DNA of 64,000 nucleotides. It comes from Bacillota bacterium. Lineage in GTDB: Bacteria > Bacillota > Bacilli > Bu12. Below are positions 8,232 through 17,507 of the stretch, one piece after another (position 1 is the first letter of the stretch; every line of letters begins with the position of its first letter). The notes under the pieces are model-generated. The model was not told where the DNA came from. It made no database searches and worked only from the letters and a program-made list of their open reading frames with translations. A program made the position numbers and the translations under genes. The stretch lies in NCBI GenBank assembly GCA_014896485.1, contig JADBKH010000013.1, positions 1 to 64,000 of the forward strand. The letters are read 5' to 3'.

Positions 8232-10922
8232 GTGAACAGGCGAACCGTGCAACGCCTTGCGGCCGCAGTGGGGGGTGTCGTGGCTGTCGTGTTGTTGCTG
8301 TTACCGTTGGGGCCGCTGCCGGCTCTTGGGCCGACTTTCAATCCGGGAACGGGCCTCTTTCATGCGGCGCCGAAACTTCCGGGCCAGCTGCGGATTGCGG
8401 GATTGCAGGCACCGGTCCAGGTCAACGAAGACGCTTACGGTGTGCCGCACGTCTTCGCGCAAAACGAGCATGATCTCTTTCTGGCGCAGGGCTATCTCAC
8501 GGCACGCAACCGTATGGTACAGCTGGATCTGATGCGTCGACAGGGAGAGGGACGGCTGGCGGAGATCCTCGGTGAGGCAGCGCTGCCCAGCGATAAGCTG
8601 CAGCTCGCCCTGGGTCTGAAGCGAACGGCCGAAGCCTCAGTGGCGCGACTCCGTCAAGAAGATCCGGTGGGATACGCCGAAGTGGCCGCGTACACCGACG
8701 GGATCAACGCCTGGCGGTCCGAAGCGCTGCGCCAGCATCTGTTGCCTCCTTTCTTTCGTCTGTTAGGTTATCAACCACAGCCTTGGCAGGTGGCCGATTC
8801 GCTGGTCATCCAGGGGATGATGGCGGAAGATCTGGCCTTTTCAAGTGGGCCGCTGGAGCGGGCGGTCCTGGAGAACCATCTCGGCCAGGCGAAGCGAGCA
8901 GCGCTTTTTCCGACCTTGCCGGTCAATCCATACCTGCCCTACGACCCAGGGCCCTATCCGTTTTCGGCTCAGCCGGATGCTGCTGCCTTGCAGGCTGTCC
9001 AGCTCGACTTTGGACAGCAAAAAGGCCCAGGGCGTTCAGCGGACAGTGGAGCGGTCCGAAATTCTCCAGCCGCAGCCGTTGCCACAACCCCGCAAGCGAA
9101 GGCGTTGCAAGTGGCCTTGGTGGACCAAATCACGGAGGGAGGAGGGCTTTTTTCGGGGCAGTTCGCACAAGCGCTGGGCAACAGCAACAACTGGGTAGTG
9201 GCGGGCCAGTTGACCGATACGGGTCAGCCCTATTTGGCGGGAGATCCTCACCTTACGCTGACGCTGCCTTCCATTTGGTTTGAAGTGCAGCTGGATGCAC
9301 CGGATCTCCATGTCTATGGCGTCAGCATTCCCGGGACGCCGGGCATTATCATTGGTCACAACGCCAACGTGGCCTGGAGCCTGACCAACGTGATGAATGT
9401 GCAGGCGTGCTACTACCAGGAGGAGACGAGTGCAGCGCACCCGGATGCCTATCTACATCATGGCCAATGGGTAGCGTTTGATCACGATCGTGAATGGATC
9501 CCCGTCAAAGGGAGCGCATCGGTTCCCTTTGACGTGCGCTGGAGCGTGCATGGTCCAGTGCTGCCACAAGGATTGCCGGGCTTGCCGGTGTTGCCCGGCA
9601 AGACCCTTGCGATGGCGTACACGGGCAACCTCTTTTCCGACGATATCGGCGCACTGCATGGTCTGATGCAAGCCAAAGATGCGGCAGAGATCCGTGCAGC
9701 GCTTCGGCACTGGGGGAGTCCAACGCAGAACTTTGCCTACGCTACCGACCACAACGAGATCGGCATTCTCTCGGCCGGCTACTACCCGGTGCTGCAGTCA
9801 GGGGATCCCAACCAGTTGCTCGATGGCCGGGGTGGCGAGGACTGGGTGGGCCTCATCTCTTTTGATCAAGTGCCACAAGCCCAAAATCCGACAGGGGGTT
9901 TTCTCTTTTCGGCCAACCAGCGCGAAGTGGATGCCAACTACCCCTACAACATCGGCAGCAGCGACAATGACTTCGATGCTGGCTATCGAGCCCGGACCAT
10001 TCACGATTTTTTGGCCGATCCGAAGAATCGCCCGCTGACGCTGCAGAAGATGCAGGCCTTGCAAGGTTCCAATGCCGACGCATTGGCCAAGGAGCTACTG
10101 CCCATCGTGCGGAAAGTAGCTGCTTCGGCAGAGGCGACGCCCACACAGCGTCAGGCGGGAATGCTTTTGGCCCAATGGGATGGGGTGATGCGCCAGGATC
10201 AGGCAGCACCCGCGCTGTGGTGGCGCTTTCTAGGTGCCTTGGTGCAGGAGACGTTTGGTCCCTGGTGGCAGCAAGCCGGATTGGACAAGGTGAAGAGATT
10301 TTCCTTGGAAGGAGAGCCGCAGCCCACCGGCTGGCGCGGCGTTTTGGTGGAGCACCTGGAGACGATGTTGACTGCATCCTCCGATTCGAAGGCTTACCAC
10401 CTGGCTGCTGACGTGCCCGGTACTTCGCTGACCTGGTGGGACGATCCCCGCACTGCAACGCATCGCAGCGCCGATCAGGTAATCGGCGTGGCGCTCGAGG
10501 ACGCCATGCAGCAATGCCGCAAACAGATGGGGGAAGATCCAGCGAAGTGGCAATGGGGGCAGATCCACCACCGTCTGGTCGCTTCTTTGACGCAGACGCC
10601 GGCCTTCGATCGCGGCCCCGTGTCGGCTGACGGGGATGCCTTTACGCCCAATGCTGCCGGTAACGAGCCTTCCACGGCGGGTCCCAGCTGGCGCATGATT
10701 GCCGACCTCTCCCATTTGGATCGGAGCGTCGGCATCTATCCTGGCGGGGAATCGGGGGATCCTGCCTCGCCCCATTATGCCGATCAGCTACCCCTGTGGC
10801 AGCGCTACCAGTACAAGAGGCTGTACTTTCCCGCACGGCCCCAGGATGCGTCGGGGGGTTGGGTGAGCGAATCCGTTCGGCTGCTGCCCCAAGAGAGTGG
10901 TAGAAAGGGAGGAGCGCCGTGA
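8232..10922 (+). CDS. Penicillin acylase family (Ntn) hydrolase
   Basis: 896 aa if started at GTG 8232, which has GAGGAGG about 8 bp upstream. The open frame extends back to 8079 but that part lies inside the preceding gene. A signal or anchor covers residues 1-30. The order is alpha chain, linker and beta chain of PF01804. Self-cleavage is expected before Ser318 in GNSNNWVVAG, the free N-terminal nucleophile of the beta chain. The alpha chain shows the family segment VPHVFAQNEHDLFLAQGY. It hydrolyses amide bonds of acylated compounds such as acyl-homoserine lactones or beta-lactam side chains; the actual substrate cannot be read. Confidence 0.85.
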   Translation: MNRRTVQRLAAAVGGVVAVVLLLLPLGPLPALGPTFNPGTGLFHAAPKLPGQLRIAGLQAPVQVNEDAYGVPHVFAQNEHDLFLAQGYLTARNRMVQLDLMRRQGEGRLAEILGEAALPSDKLQLALGLKRTAEASVARLRQEDPVGYAEVAAYTDGINAWRSEALRQHLLPPFFRLLGYQPQPWQVADSLVIQGMMAEDLAFSSGPLERAVLENHLGQAKRAALFPTLPVNPYLPYDPGPYPFSAQPDAAALQAVQLDFGQQKGPGRSADSGAVRNSPAAAVATTPQAKALQVALVDQITEGGGLFSGQFAQALGNSNNWVVAGQLTDTGQPYLAGDPHLTLTLPSIWFEVQLDAPDLHVYGVSIPGTPGIIIGHNANVAWSLTNVMNVQACYYQEETSAAHPDAYLHHGQWVAFDHDREWIPVKGSASVPFDVRWSVHGPVLPQGLPGLPVLPGKTLAMAYTGNLFSDDIGALHGLMQAKDAAEIRAALRHWGSPTQNFAYATDHNEIGILSAGYYPVLQSGDPNQLLDGRGGEDWVGLISFDQVPQAQNPTGGFLFSANQREVDANYPYNIGSSDNDFDAGYRARTIHDFLADPKNRPLTLQKMQALQGSNADALAKELLPIVRKVAASAEATPTQRQAGMLLAQWDGVMRQDQAAPALWWRFLGALVQETFGPWWQQAGLDKVKRFSLEGEPQPTGWRGVLVEHLETMLTASSDSKAYHLAADVPGTSLTWWDDPRTATHRSADQVIGVALEDAMQQCRKQMGEDPAKWQWGQIHHRLVASLTQTPAFDRGPVSADGDAFTPNAAGNEPSTAGPSWRMIADLSHLDRSVGIYPGGESGDPASPHYADQLPLWQRYQYKRLYFPARPQDASGGWVSESVRLLPQESGRKGGAP

Positions 10923-11287
10923 GCTACCCAAAAGATGGAGGAGGGGTACTGCTCAGCTTTGTTCTGGCGGAAGTTGGACTGTGGGTAGGCTGGTGGTGGC
11001 TTTTCATCGTTGGAGGTTTGGCGAGCGGCCTGATTCCTCATCAGCGCCACCCGTTTTGGAGCGCCTTTGTGGGCACTTTTTTGGCTTGGGCGGTGATGTT
11101 CGGCGTGCGCCTGTGGAAGGAGAGTGCCTGGGGACAGGCGACGGTGACGGCCCACCTGGCAGGGCTTCCCGGGATCAGTGGTGCGCTCTTCATGCTTCTG
11201 CCCACGTGGTTGGCCGCTGTGGCAGCCGGACTTTTTTGCTTTGCTGTGATGCGTTGGCAAGGAAGGAAGGGTCAAAAGCCGCTATAA
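10919..11287 (+). CDS. Small membrane protein of unknown function
   Basis: 122 aa. I do not recognise the family. Four hydrophobic stretches are visible (about residues 9-40, 47-65, 85-97 and 98-112), with a basic C-terminus (RWQGRKGQK). Start GTG 10919 overlaps the stop of the acylase gene (GTGA), which implies translational coupling. It may help localise the exported hydrolases, but this rests on position only. Confidence 0.6.
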   Translation: MSYPKDGGGVLLSFVLAEVGLWVGWWWLFIVGGLASGLIPHQRHPFWSAFVGTFLAWAVMFGVRLWKESAWGQATVTAHLAGLPGISGALFMLLPTWLAAVAAGLFCFAVMRWQGRKGQKPL

Positions 11288-11305
11288 TGCGGCAGGAGGC
11301 GGAAC

Positions 11306-11506
11306 ATGTCACCACACATCGCATTGATCTTTCTGGCAGCGGGTGTCGCCGCATTGGTAATCGGAATCTGCCTGCTGGTCTTCGTCCATAGTCGACTGCG
11401 GATGATCGGCGCAGCCTTTCTGCTCATCGGTGTGATCTTGACGATTGTTGCCCAGTCGTCCACAGGGGGGGTCAATCCCTATCAAGCACCGGGAGGGGGG
11501 CTGTGA
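11306..11506 (+). CDS. Small two-TM membrane protein
   Basis: 66 aa. I do not recognise it. Two hydrophobic helices (about residues 5-27 and 32-49) flank a short basic loop (HSRLR), with a Gly/Pro-rich tail ([10 protein letters not shown]). The ATG has GGAGGCGG upstream. The stop overlaps the start region of the following GH1 gene, so the acylase to GH1 genes look like one transcript. Confidence 0.5.
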   Translation: MSPHIALIFLAAGVAALVIGICLLVFVHSRLRMIGAAFLLIGVILTIVAQSSTGGVNPYQAPGGGL

Positions 11507-12668
11507 TGCCTTTCCCGCAAGAGTTTACGTGGGGTGTGGCGACTTCAGCCTACCAGGTGGAAGGGGAGGTGGACGAAGACGGGCGTGGCCCTTCCATCTG
11601 GGATACGTTTTGCCACACGCCGGGCCACATCGCCGAAGGGCACACAGGTGATGTGGCTTGCGATCATTACCACCGTTACCCGCAAGACATCGCCTTGATG
11701 AAGCGTTTGAGTGTCACTGCGTACCGTTTCTCGATCGCCTGGCCGCGCCTGTTCCCTCAGGGAGGAGGGCCCAAAAATCTGAAGGGGTTCGATTTCTATC
11801 ACCGTTTGATCGACGCCTTGCTTGAGGCCGGGACACGCCGTTTGTCACCCTCTACCATGCACCTGGGTTGGCCCGTCCACAGGCGGCGTTGCTGGCCGGG
11901 CATCAGCAGCTGTGTGCTCATGGCTTGGCTGTACAGGCGTTTCGGGAGGTCGCTTCGGCAGGTGCCATCGGTTTGACGCTCAACTTTTCGACCGTCTATG
12001 CCGGCTCTGAGGGGACTGAGGATCGGGAGGCCCAGCGGCGAATCGACGAACTGCTCAACGGCTGGTTTCTCGATCCGATCCTGGAGGGACGTTATCCCGA
12101 GACCGTGCAGACGTTGCTGCGTGCCCAGGGACTCGAGCGCTTGCTCGATGTCGATGCGCTCTCCCTGGCCCACCAGCCGATCGACTTTTTGGGGGTCAAC
12201 TACTACTCACCGGCGCGGGTAGCTGCCGATGCGACCGCGCGAGGGCTTGGCGTGCGTCGCCTGCCTCCTCAGGGAGAAGTGACGCAGATGGGATGGGAGA
12301 TCTTTCCGCGTGGCTTGTACGATCTGCTGCGCGTACTTCAACACAAGGCAGAACTACCGTTGTACATCACCGAAAACGGCGCTGCTTTCCCCGATCCGTT
12401 GGATGCCCAAGGTCAGATCCACGACACACGGCGCATCGATTACATTCGTCGCCACCTCCGCGCTTGTGCACAGGCGATCGCCGATGGCGTCGACCTGCGC
12501 GGTTACTTCCTGTGGTCGCTGTTGGACAATTTCGAATGGGCGCTGGGGTATACCCGTCGCTTTGGTATCACCTATGTCGATTTTGAAACCCAGCAACGAT
12601 TTCCCAAGGACAGCTTTGCCTTTTACCAGCAGGTGATCGCCCAAAAGGGTCAGGAGCTCGACACCTGA
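11506..12668 (+). pseudogene. GH1 beta-glucosidase, inactivated by frameshift and internal deletion
   Basis: The N-terminal part ([14 protein letters not shown], then [10 protein letters not shown]) and C-terminal part (nucleophile motif ITENGAAF, then GYFLWSLLDNFEW) are clear glycoside hydrolase family 1. The first frame runs off course at about 11833, where one base is missing from the expected [12 protein letters not shown] coding. In the corrected frame LYH (11853-11858) is followed directly by APGLARPQ, so about 55-60 residues are absent, including the catalytic acid/base NEP segment. Total coding length is about 387 codons against about 445 for the family. The enzyme would be dead even if the frame were repaired. 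A good ribosome site (GGGAGGGGGG) remains. Confidence 0.88.
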
Positions 12669-12707
12669 TGCCTGTTGCTACATGCCTATGGGGCGTGTCA
12701 AGCACCC

Positions 12708-12923
12708 TCAGGTACCGGTCAAAAGAAGGGCAGGGTGAGGGTCGAAACGCTGGTGGTCGGGATCCAGCGTTGCCAGCGCCTCTGCCACTGCCTGCTGGAG
12801 GAGATCGGTAAGCTTTTCCATGCTCGCTGCTTGGATGAGAATGGGAAGCTCGATACAAGAGGCTGTAAAGCCGACAGCTTCGTTGCCGGTGACCATGACC
12901 TTGATCGTGCGTTGGAGTGCCAT
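12708..12923 (-). CDS. HicB-like small protein (orphan)
   Basis: 71 aa. The pattern IKVMVTGNEAVGFTASCIELP followed by a helix (SMEKLTDLLQQAVAEAL) resembles the partial RNase H-like fold of HicB antitoxins and their stand-alone relatives. There is no C-terminal DNA-binding domain and no hicA-like gene next to it. The ATG has a clear GAGGAGAGG site on the minus strand, so it is probably translated. It could be a solitary HicB-fold protein rather than part of a toxin-antitoxin pair. Confidence 0.6.
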   Translation of the reverse strand: MALQRTIKVMVTGNEAVGFTASCIELPILIQAASMEKLTDLLQQAVAEALATLDPDHQRFDPHPALLLTGT

Positions 12924-13106
12924 CTGCGATCCTCTCCTCTGATGTGCTGCTCTCCCTACCCTATGAGGAAAGCTTCTCCGCTATTTTTGCGAACGGGAGG
13001 CAACGGGTGGAAGATGGGCTGGTAAGAGAAGCTAACAGAGATTGCGAGAAAAGGTGGTGCATAGCTATGAATGTGAGAAGTGCTATCCTCTAAGGGGAGG
13101 TGAAAG

Positions 13107-13316
13107 ATGCGGGCTTTGCAGATTCTCTGTGCGGCCATTCCTGTCTTGGCCTTTGTCGTTGCCATTCCCTGGGTCAACCGCGTGACACCGATGGTGCTGG
13201 GACTGCCGTTTCTCCTCTTCTGGATCGCACTATGGGTGATCTTGACCCCAGGGTGGATGGCGCTGGTCTATTACTTTGATCCGCAGCGCCGAAAGACGAA
13301 GGGAGGGCAAGAATGA
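13107..13316 (+). CDS. DUF3311 small membrane protein, SSS symporter partner
   Basis: 69 aa, two TM segments (about residues 3-22 and 29-55), with the DUF3311 features PWVNRVTPMVLGLPFLLFW. Such proteins are commonly encoded directly upstream of sodium:solute symporters (compare the yhjC-yhjB pair of Bacillus). Here the stop overlaps the symporter start (ATGA). Role unknown, probably an accessory subunit. Ribosome site GGGGAGGTG. Confidence 0.8.
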   Translation: MRALQILCAAIPVLAFVVAIPWVNRVTPMVLGLPFLLFWIALWVILTPGWMALVYYFDPQRRKTKGGQE

Positions 13317-14773
13317 GCGCTGGTTCTATGGCGTTGACGATCATCTTTGTAACCATCGTGATTGCCACGCTCGTGGGCGTGTGGGCCGGTCGCCACCGAT
13401 CGATGGATTTAGAGCAGTGGAGCGTCGGGGGGCGCAGCTTTGGCACACTGCTGATCTGGCTGCTGATGGCGGGCGAAATCTACACCACCTTCACCTACCT
13501 CGGTGCTTCGGGCTGGGCGTACAGTCAGGGGGCGCCGGTCTTTTACATTCCAGTCTATGGTACCCTGGCGTATATCTTCTCTTACTTTCTTCTTCCGGCC
13601 GTTTGGCGTGTTGGTAAACGGCTACGCCTGGTCACGCAGCCGGATTTCTTCGTTGCCCGTTATGAAAAGCGGTGGGTTGGCGCGCTTTTTGCGATCATCG
13701 GTGTCATCTTCATGATTCCCTACCTGGAGCTGCAGCTTTCCGGATTGGGAGAGATCGTGCAAATTGCTTCCTATGGCGCGATTGCACCCCAGTGGGCCAT
13801 GGTCATTGCCTTCTTGCTGACTGCGATCTTTGTCTACGTCAGCGGGTTGCGGGGATCAGCCTGGGTTTCGGTCATCAAAGACAGCTTCATGCTGATTTTG
13901 GTCATCGCACTCGGCCTGCTGATCCCTGCCCATTACTTCGGCTCTCCATTGGGGATGCTGCATCGGATGAGTGAGGTCCAGCCCCAGCACCTCGTGCTGC
14001 CAGGGGCCACCCAAAACCATGGGATCAGCTGGTTCATTTCGACGGTCTTGTTGACCGGCATTGGCTTTTTCATGTGGCCTCAATCTTTCGGTGCCGTCTA
14101 CAGTTCCAAAGATGAGCAGACGATCCGAAAGAACGCCATCTTGTTGCCTTTCTATCAAATCATGTTCTTCTTCATCATTTTCGTCGGGCTGACTGCTTTT
14201 TTGGTCTTGCCAAAGCTGGAAAACGGCGATTTTGCCCTGATGAGTGTTGTCAAGCAGACCTATCCGGCCTGGGTGGTCGGATTGGCCGGGGCAGGGGGCA
14301 CGCTGGCAGCGATGGTGCCTGCATCGGTCTTGCTGATGGGTTCTGGTACCTTGATCGCGCGCAACATCTGGCAAGGGTTGTTTCGCCCCCACGCTTCGGT
14401 GACATCGGTGGCGACGATGGCCCGATGGGCGGTCTTTCCGCTGGCGGCGATCGCCCTCTACTTTGCCATCGCAGCGCCCAGTGCCTTGGTCAACTTGCTG
14501 TTGATCGGCTACGACGGGGTGACACAATTTATCGTCGCTGTGGTCTTGGGCTTGCTCTGGCGGCGCACGTCGATTGCAGGGGTGGTCAGCGGTCTGGTGG
14601 TCGGGGAGATTGTGGTGGGCTCCTTGCTGATCCGTCATCACGATCCCCTCTGGGGAATCAATGCCGGGGTTTGGGCACTGGCTGCCAATCTTGTAGTGAC
14701 GGTGGTGGTCAGCCTCTTTACTCCACCGGCACGGGCTGGCTTTGAACGCATCCGCCAAGCGCTGCAGGACTAA
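13313..14773 (+). CDS. Sodium:solute symporter (SSS) family transporter
   Basis: 486 aa with about 13 TM helices; SSS family (PF00474). Typical segments are SVGGRSFGTLLIW near residue 40, YLELQLSGLGEI near 145, and the family signature region with GTLAAMVPASVLLMGSGTLIARN near 330-350. It imports a small solute with sodium in the cytoplasmic membrane; the solute cannot be deduced. It overlaps the DUF3311 gene by 4 bp and is followed by a terminator, forming a two-gene operon. Confidence 0.85.
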   Translation: MSAGSMALTIIFVTIVIATLVGVWAGRHRSMDLEQWSVGGRSFGTLLIWLLMAGEIYTTFTYLGASGWAYSQGAPVFYIPVYGTLAYIFSYFLLPAVWRVGKRLRLVTQPDFFVARYEKRWVGALFAIIGVIFMIPYLELQLSGLGEIVQIASYGAIAPQWAMVIAFLLTAIFVYVSGLRGSAWVSVIKDSFMLILVIALGLLIPAHYFGSPLGMLHRMSEVQPQHLVLPGATQNHGISWFISTVLLTGIGFFMWPQSFGAVYSSKDEQTIRKNAILLPFYQIMFFFIIFVGLTAFLVLPKLENGDFALMSVVKQTYPAWVVGLAGAGGTLAAMVPASVLLMGSGTLIARNIWQGLFRPHASVTSVATMARWAVFPLAAIALYFAIAAPSALVNLLLIGYDGVTQFIVAVVLGLLWRRTSIAGVVSGLVVGEIVVGSLLIRHHDPLWGINAGVWALAANLVVTVVVSLFTPPARAGFERIRQALQD

Positions 14774-14792
14774 AGTGTTTTGTTGCACAGTA

Positions 14793-14830
14793 AAACAGCC
14801 GGCAGCAAGTCGTGCCAGCTGTTTCTTTTT
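14793..14830 (+). terminator. Intrinsic terminator after the SSS symporter
   Basis: AAACAGC and GGCA (14793-14804, one bulge) pair with TGCC and GCTGTTT (14813-14824), followed by CTTTTT. It also lies just past the 3' end of the convergent trpB-type gene. Confidence 0.75.
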
Positions 14831-14855
14831 GCATCTTGCGGTGGCAATGTGCGCT

Positions 14856-16226
14856 TTATACCCCTACCTTTGGCAAGCTTTGCAGGTTCTTCTCTGCCTC
14901 TGCTTCGCTGTAGGGGGCATCGGTCAAGCGGCCCCGAAGGTACTCCTCATAAGCAGCCAGATCGAAATTGCCGTGTCCAGAGAGATTAAAGAGGATGACG
15001 CGCTTTTCCCCTGCCGCTTTGGCCGCAAGGGCTTCGTCGATGGCGGCGCGAATGGCATGGGCACTCTCCGGTGCCGGAAGGGTGCCTTCGGTGCGGGCGA
15101 ATTGCAGGGCTGCTTCAAAGACGGGTCGCTGGGGGTAGGCCACGGCGTCGATGATGCCGTCGTGATACAACTGTGAAACCAGCGGAGAGTCGCCATGGTA
15201 GCGCAGCCCTCCTGCATGGATGCCGGTAGGGACGAAGTCGTGTCCCAACGTGTACATCTGCAGAATCGGCGTCAGCCCGGCGACATCCGCGTAGTCGTAG
15301 GCAAAGACCCCTTGGGTCAGCGTGGGGCAAGCCTGTGGTTCGACGGCCAACACCTTTGCCTTTCGGGTGCCATTGAGAATCTCCTGTAAAAATGGAAAAG
15401 CCAATCCCCCAAAGTTGGAGCCGCCACCGACGCAGCCGATGACGACGTCCGGGGCACGGTCGACCTTTTCGAGCTGCTTTTTTGCCTCCTGGCCGATCAC
15501 CGTTTGGTGCAACAGGACGTGGTTTAAGACGCTACCCAGGGCGTAGTTTGTATCGTCCCGCTGGGCAGCCAGCTCAACTGCTTCGCTGATGGCCATGCCC
15601 AAGCTGCCCGTGGAGTTGGGATCTTTGGCCAGAATAGCCCGGCCTGAGGCGGTGCGTTCGGAGGGACTGGCATAAACGTCGGCACCGTAGCTCTCCATTA
15701 GAATGCGGCGGTAGGGCTTTTGTTCGTAGCTGACCTTGACCATGTAGACTTCACAGTGAATGCCGACGAAGGCGCAGGCGATGGCCAGTGCACTGCCCCA
15801 CTGACCGGCGCCGGTCTCGGTGGTCAAATGGCGGATGCCTGCTTCCCGATTGTAGTAGGCCTGCGCGATCGCCGTGTTCAGCTTGTGACTGCCTGCGGGG
15901 CTGACCCCTTCGTACTTGTACCAGATCTCGGCAGGTGTCTGCAGCGCAGCCTCCAGGCGACGGGCCCGGTACAAGGGCGTGGGACGCCACAGCTGATAGA
16001 TGCGGCGCACCTCGTCGGGAATTTCGATGAAGCGCTCGGTCGAAACCTCTTGCTGCAACAGCGCAGCAGGAAAGATGCGCGCCAGTTCCTCAGGAGCCAC
16101 CGGCTTGCCGGTCGCCGGGCTGATCGGTGGTGCAGGCAGTTGTTTCATGTCGGCTTGGATGTTGTACCAATGGGTGGGAATCTCAGACTCGTCTAGAAGC
16201 ACCTTGGTGCCTTGAAAATCGCTCAC
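14856..16226 (-). CDS. trpB: Tryptophan synthase beta chain, TrpB2 type
   Basis: 456 aa from GTG 16226; the open frame continues upstream but family homology starts here ([16 protein letters not shown]). It is a PLP-dependent fold-II enzyme joining indole and serine to tryptophan. The PLP lysine is K115 in [11 protein letters not shown], the substrate loop is ETGAGQWG, and the phosphate-binding loop is [11 protein letters not shown]. The N-terminal extension and overall length mark the TrpB2 branch, which often works without TrpA. No other trp gene is adjacent, which fits a stand-alone indole-salvage enzyme. The ribosome site is GAGGGGAG. A possible promoter (GCGACA-17-TATACT) lies at 16267-16295 on the minus strand. 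Confidence 0.9.
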   Translation of the reverse strand: MSDFQGTKVLLDESEIPTHWYNIQADMKQLPAPPISPATGKPVAPEELARIFPAALLQQEVSTERFIEIPDEVRRIYQLWRPTPLYRARRLEAALQTPAEIWYKYEGVSPAGSHKLNTAIAQAYYNREAGIRHLTTETGAGQWGSALAIACAFVGIHCEVYMVKVSYEQKPYRRILMESYGADVYASPSERTASGRAILAKDPNSTGSLGMAISEAVELAAQRDDTNYALGSVLNHVLLHQTVIGQEAKKQLEKVDRAPDVVIGCVGGGSNFGGLAFPFLQEILNGTRKAKVLAVEPQACPTLTQGVFAYDYADVAGLTPILQMYTLGHDFVPTGIHAGGLRYHGDSPLVSQLYHDGIIDAVAYPQRPVFEAALQFARTEGTLPAPESAHAIRAAIDEALAAKAAGEKRVILFNLSGHGNFDLAAYEEYLRGRLTDAPYSEAEAEKNLQSLPKVGV

Positions 16227-16390
16227 GCTGCGCTCTGCTCCCCTCGAATAAGATCCGATACTTTTGAGTATAGCGGTTTTTTTCGATTGTGTCGCTGTCC
16301 ATCGATTTCCAGTGATTTCATAAGGAAATCTGTTCTCGCACTGTTTAGAATGGTCGTGTCTTTTTGGCAGAGGGGTCAAGTCTGCTGAAA

Positions 16391-16545
16391 GCCAGGCCGA
16401 ATCCGTCCGTGGGACGGAGCGGGTAGCGCACAACAGGTGTCCGGTGATCCTTCGCTGGACTTGGGGTGAAGCCGCTTTGGGGGGCAGCCAGGCGGCAGGC
16501 GGCACCTTTCTCGCCCAGCCCGACAGTGCGCGTTCGCAGGCCAAG
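16391..16545 (+). ncRNA. ydaO-yuaA type cyclic di-AMP riboswitch
   Basis: This leader of the LysM-SleB gene carries the family's hallmarks: a GCCGAATCCGTC/GGACGGAGCGGG stem opening at about 16396-16422, the conserved TTGGGGTGAAGCC block at 16461-16473, a GGGCAG segment near 16482, and the late GCCCAGCCCGACAG block near 16513-16527. GGCC at both ends can close P1. ydaO riboswitches usually precede cell-wall hydrolases or ion transporters and turn them off when c-di-AMP is high. The call is by eye; I could not run a covariance model. Confidence 0.75.
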
Positions 16546-16559
16546 AAGGGAGCATACGC

Positions 16560-17444
16560 GTGCCGTTTTTCTCATCTCACCATTCTCGTCGCTTCAAGTC
16601 TGTCACTTTTGTCGTTGGGATGGTCGGTGCCTTGGCAGCAAGCAGCCTGGTCGCCGGACAAGCCCAAGCCGCTTCCCTCCACACCGTTGTGTGTGGAGAA
16701 TCGCTCTATAAGATCGGCGTTGCCAATGGCGTCGATTACCACACGCTTCTTACCGCCAATCACCTCACTTCCACCACCATTTATCCGGGGCAGAAGCTCT
16801 TCGTTCCGAGTGCCGGGTGGCCGTATACGGTCCAGCCGGGCGATTCGTTGTGGAAACTGTCCAAGCGTTTCGGACCTTCGATCGAGGCGATCAAGGCGGC
16901 GAACGGCCTGCATGGGGACACCATTTACATCGGACAGTGTCTTTCGATTCCGCAGAAAGCGTCTACAGCACTTGCCCCGCAGCCGAAAGCAAAGCGTGCA
17001 TCGACAGCTTTGGCCCCGGCGAAACCGACTTCCAGTCGCGGTGGACAGCGTCCACAGCAAAACGTCGTGGCGGCAACGGCTCAAGAGCGGTCGGAACTGG
17101 CCCGGATCATCGCTGCCGAGGCAGGGGGGGACCCGGAGATCACACAGTTGGGCGTTGGGGCGGTCATCCTCAATCGCGTGAAAAGTCCTTCCTTTCCAAA
17201 CACGATACATGACGTGATCTTTCAAGTGACCAATGGACATTACCAATTCACGCCGATTCTCAACGGCTGGTACTGGAACGTCCCGGTCACGCAGGAGCAG
17301 TATGCGGTCGCCGATCGGGTGCTGCAGGGCGAAGATCCAACCCATGGCGCCCTCTATTTTTGGGATAGTGGTGCCATTCAAAACAGCTACTTACTCTCTC
17401 TACCGGTTCAAAAGGTGCTGGGGACCATGACTTTCGCGCGATAA
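16560..17444 (+). CDS. LysM and SleB-domain cell-wall hydrolase
   Basis: 294 aa. A signal peptide (about residues 1-36, ending AQA) is followed by two LysM peptidoglycan-binding domains (about 40-82, [13 protein letters not shown]; 85-130, [13 protein letters not shown]). After a linker comes a SleB-type hydrolase domain (PF07486), about 175-294, with the catalytic Glu in IIAAEAGGD and the [12 protein letters not shown] and HYQF segments. SleB enzymes cleave peptidoglycan glycan strands, classically spore cortex; this architecture also occurs in vegetative wall turnover. Start GTG 16560 follows AAGGGAG. The c-di-AMP-type riboswitch upstream ties it to wall and osmotic homeostasis. Confidence 0.88.
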   Translation: MPFFSSHHSRRFKSVTFVVGMVGALAASSLVAGQAQAASLHTVVCGESLYKIGVANGVDYHTLLTANHLTSTTIYPGQKLFVPSAGWPYTVQPGDSLWKLSKRFGPSIEAIKAANGLHGDTIYIGQCLSIPQKASTALAPQPKAKRASTALAPAKPTSSRGGQRPQQNVVAATAQERSELARIIAAEAGGDPEITQLGVGAVILNRVKSPSFPNTIHDVIFQVTNGHYQFTPILNGWYWNVPVTQEQYAVADRVLQGEDPTHGALYFWDSGAIQNSYLLSLPVQKVLGTMTFAR

Positions 17445-17467
17445 GGATATAGCCTATTCACATTCTA

Positions 17468-17499
17468 GGGGCCTCCCATGGGAGGCCCCTTTTGGTTTT
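17468..17499 (+). terminator. Intrinsic terminator after the SleB gene
   Basis: GGGGCCTCCC pairs with GGGAGGCCCC (17468-17489; the palindrome centre forms the loop), followed by TTTTGGTTTT. It separates the gene from the convergent ROK kinase. Confidence 0.9.
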
Positions 17500-17507
17500 G
17501 CGACGGC

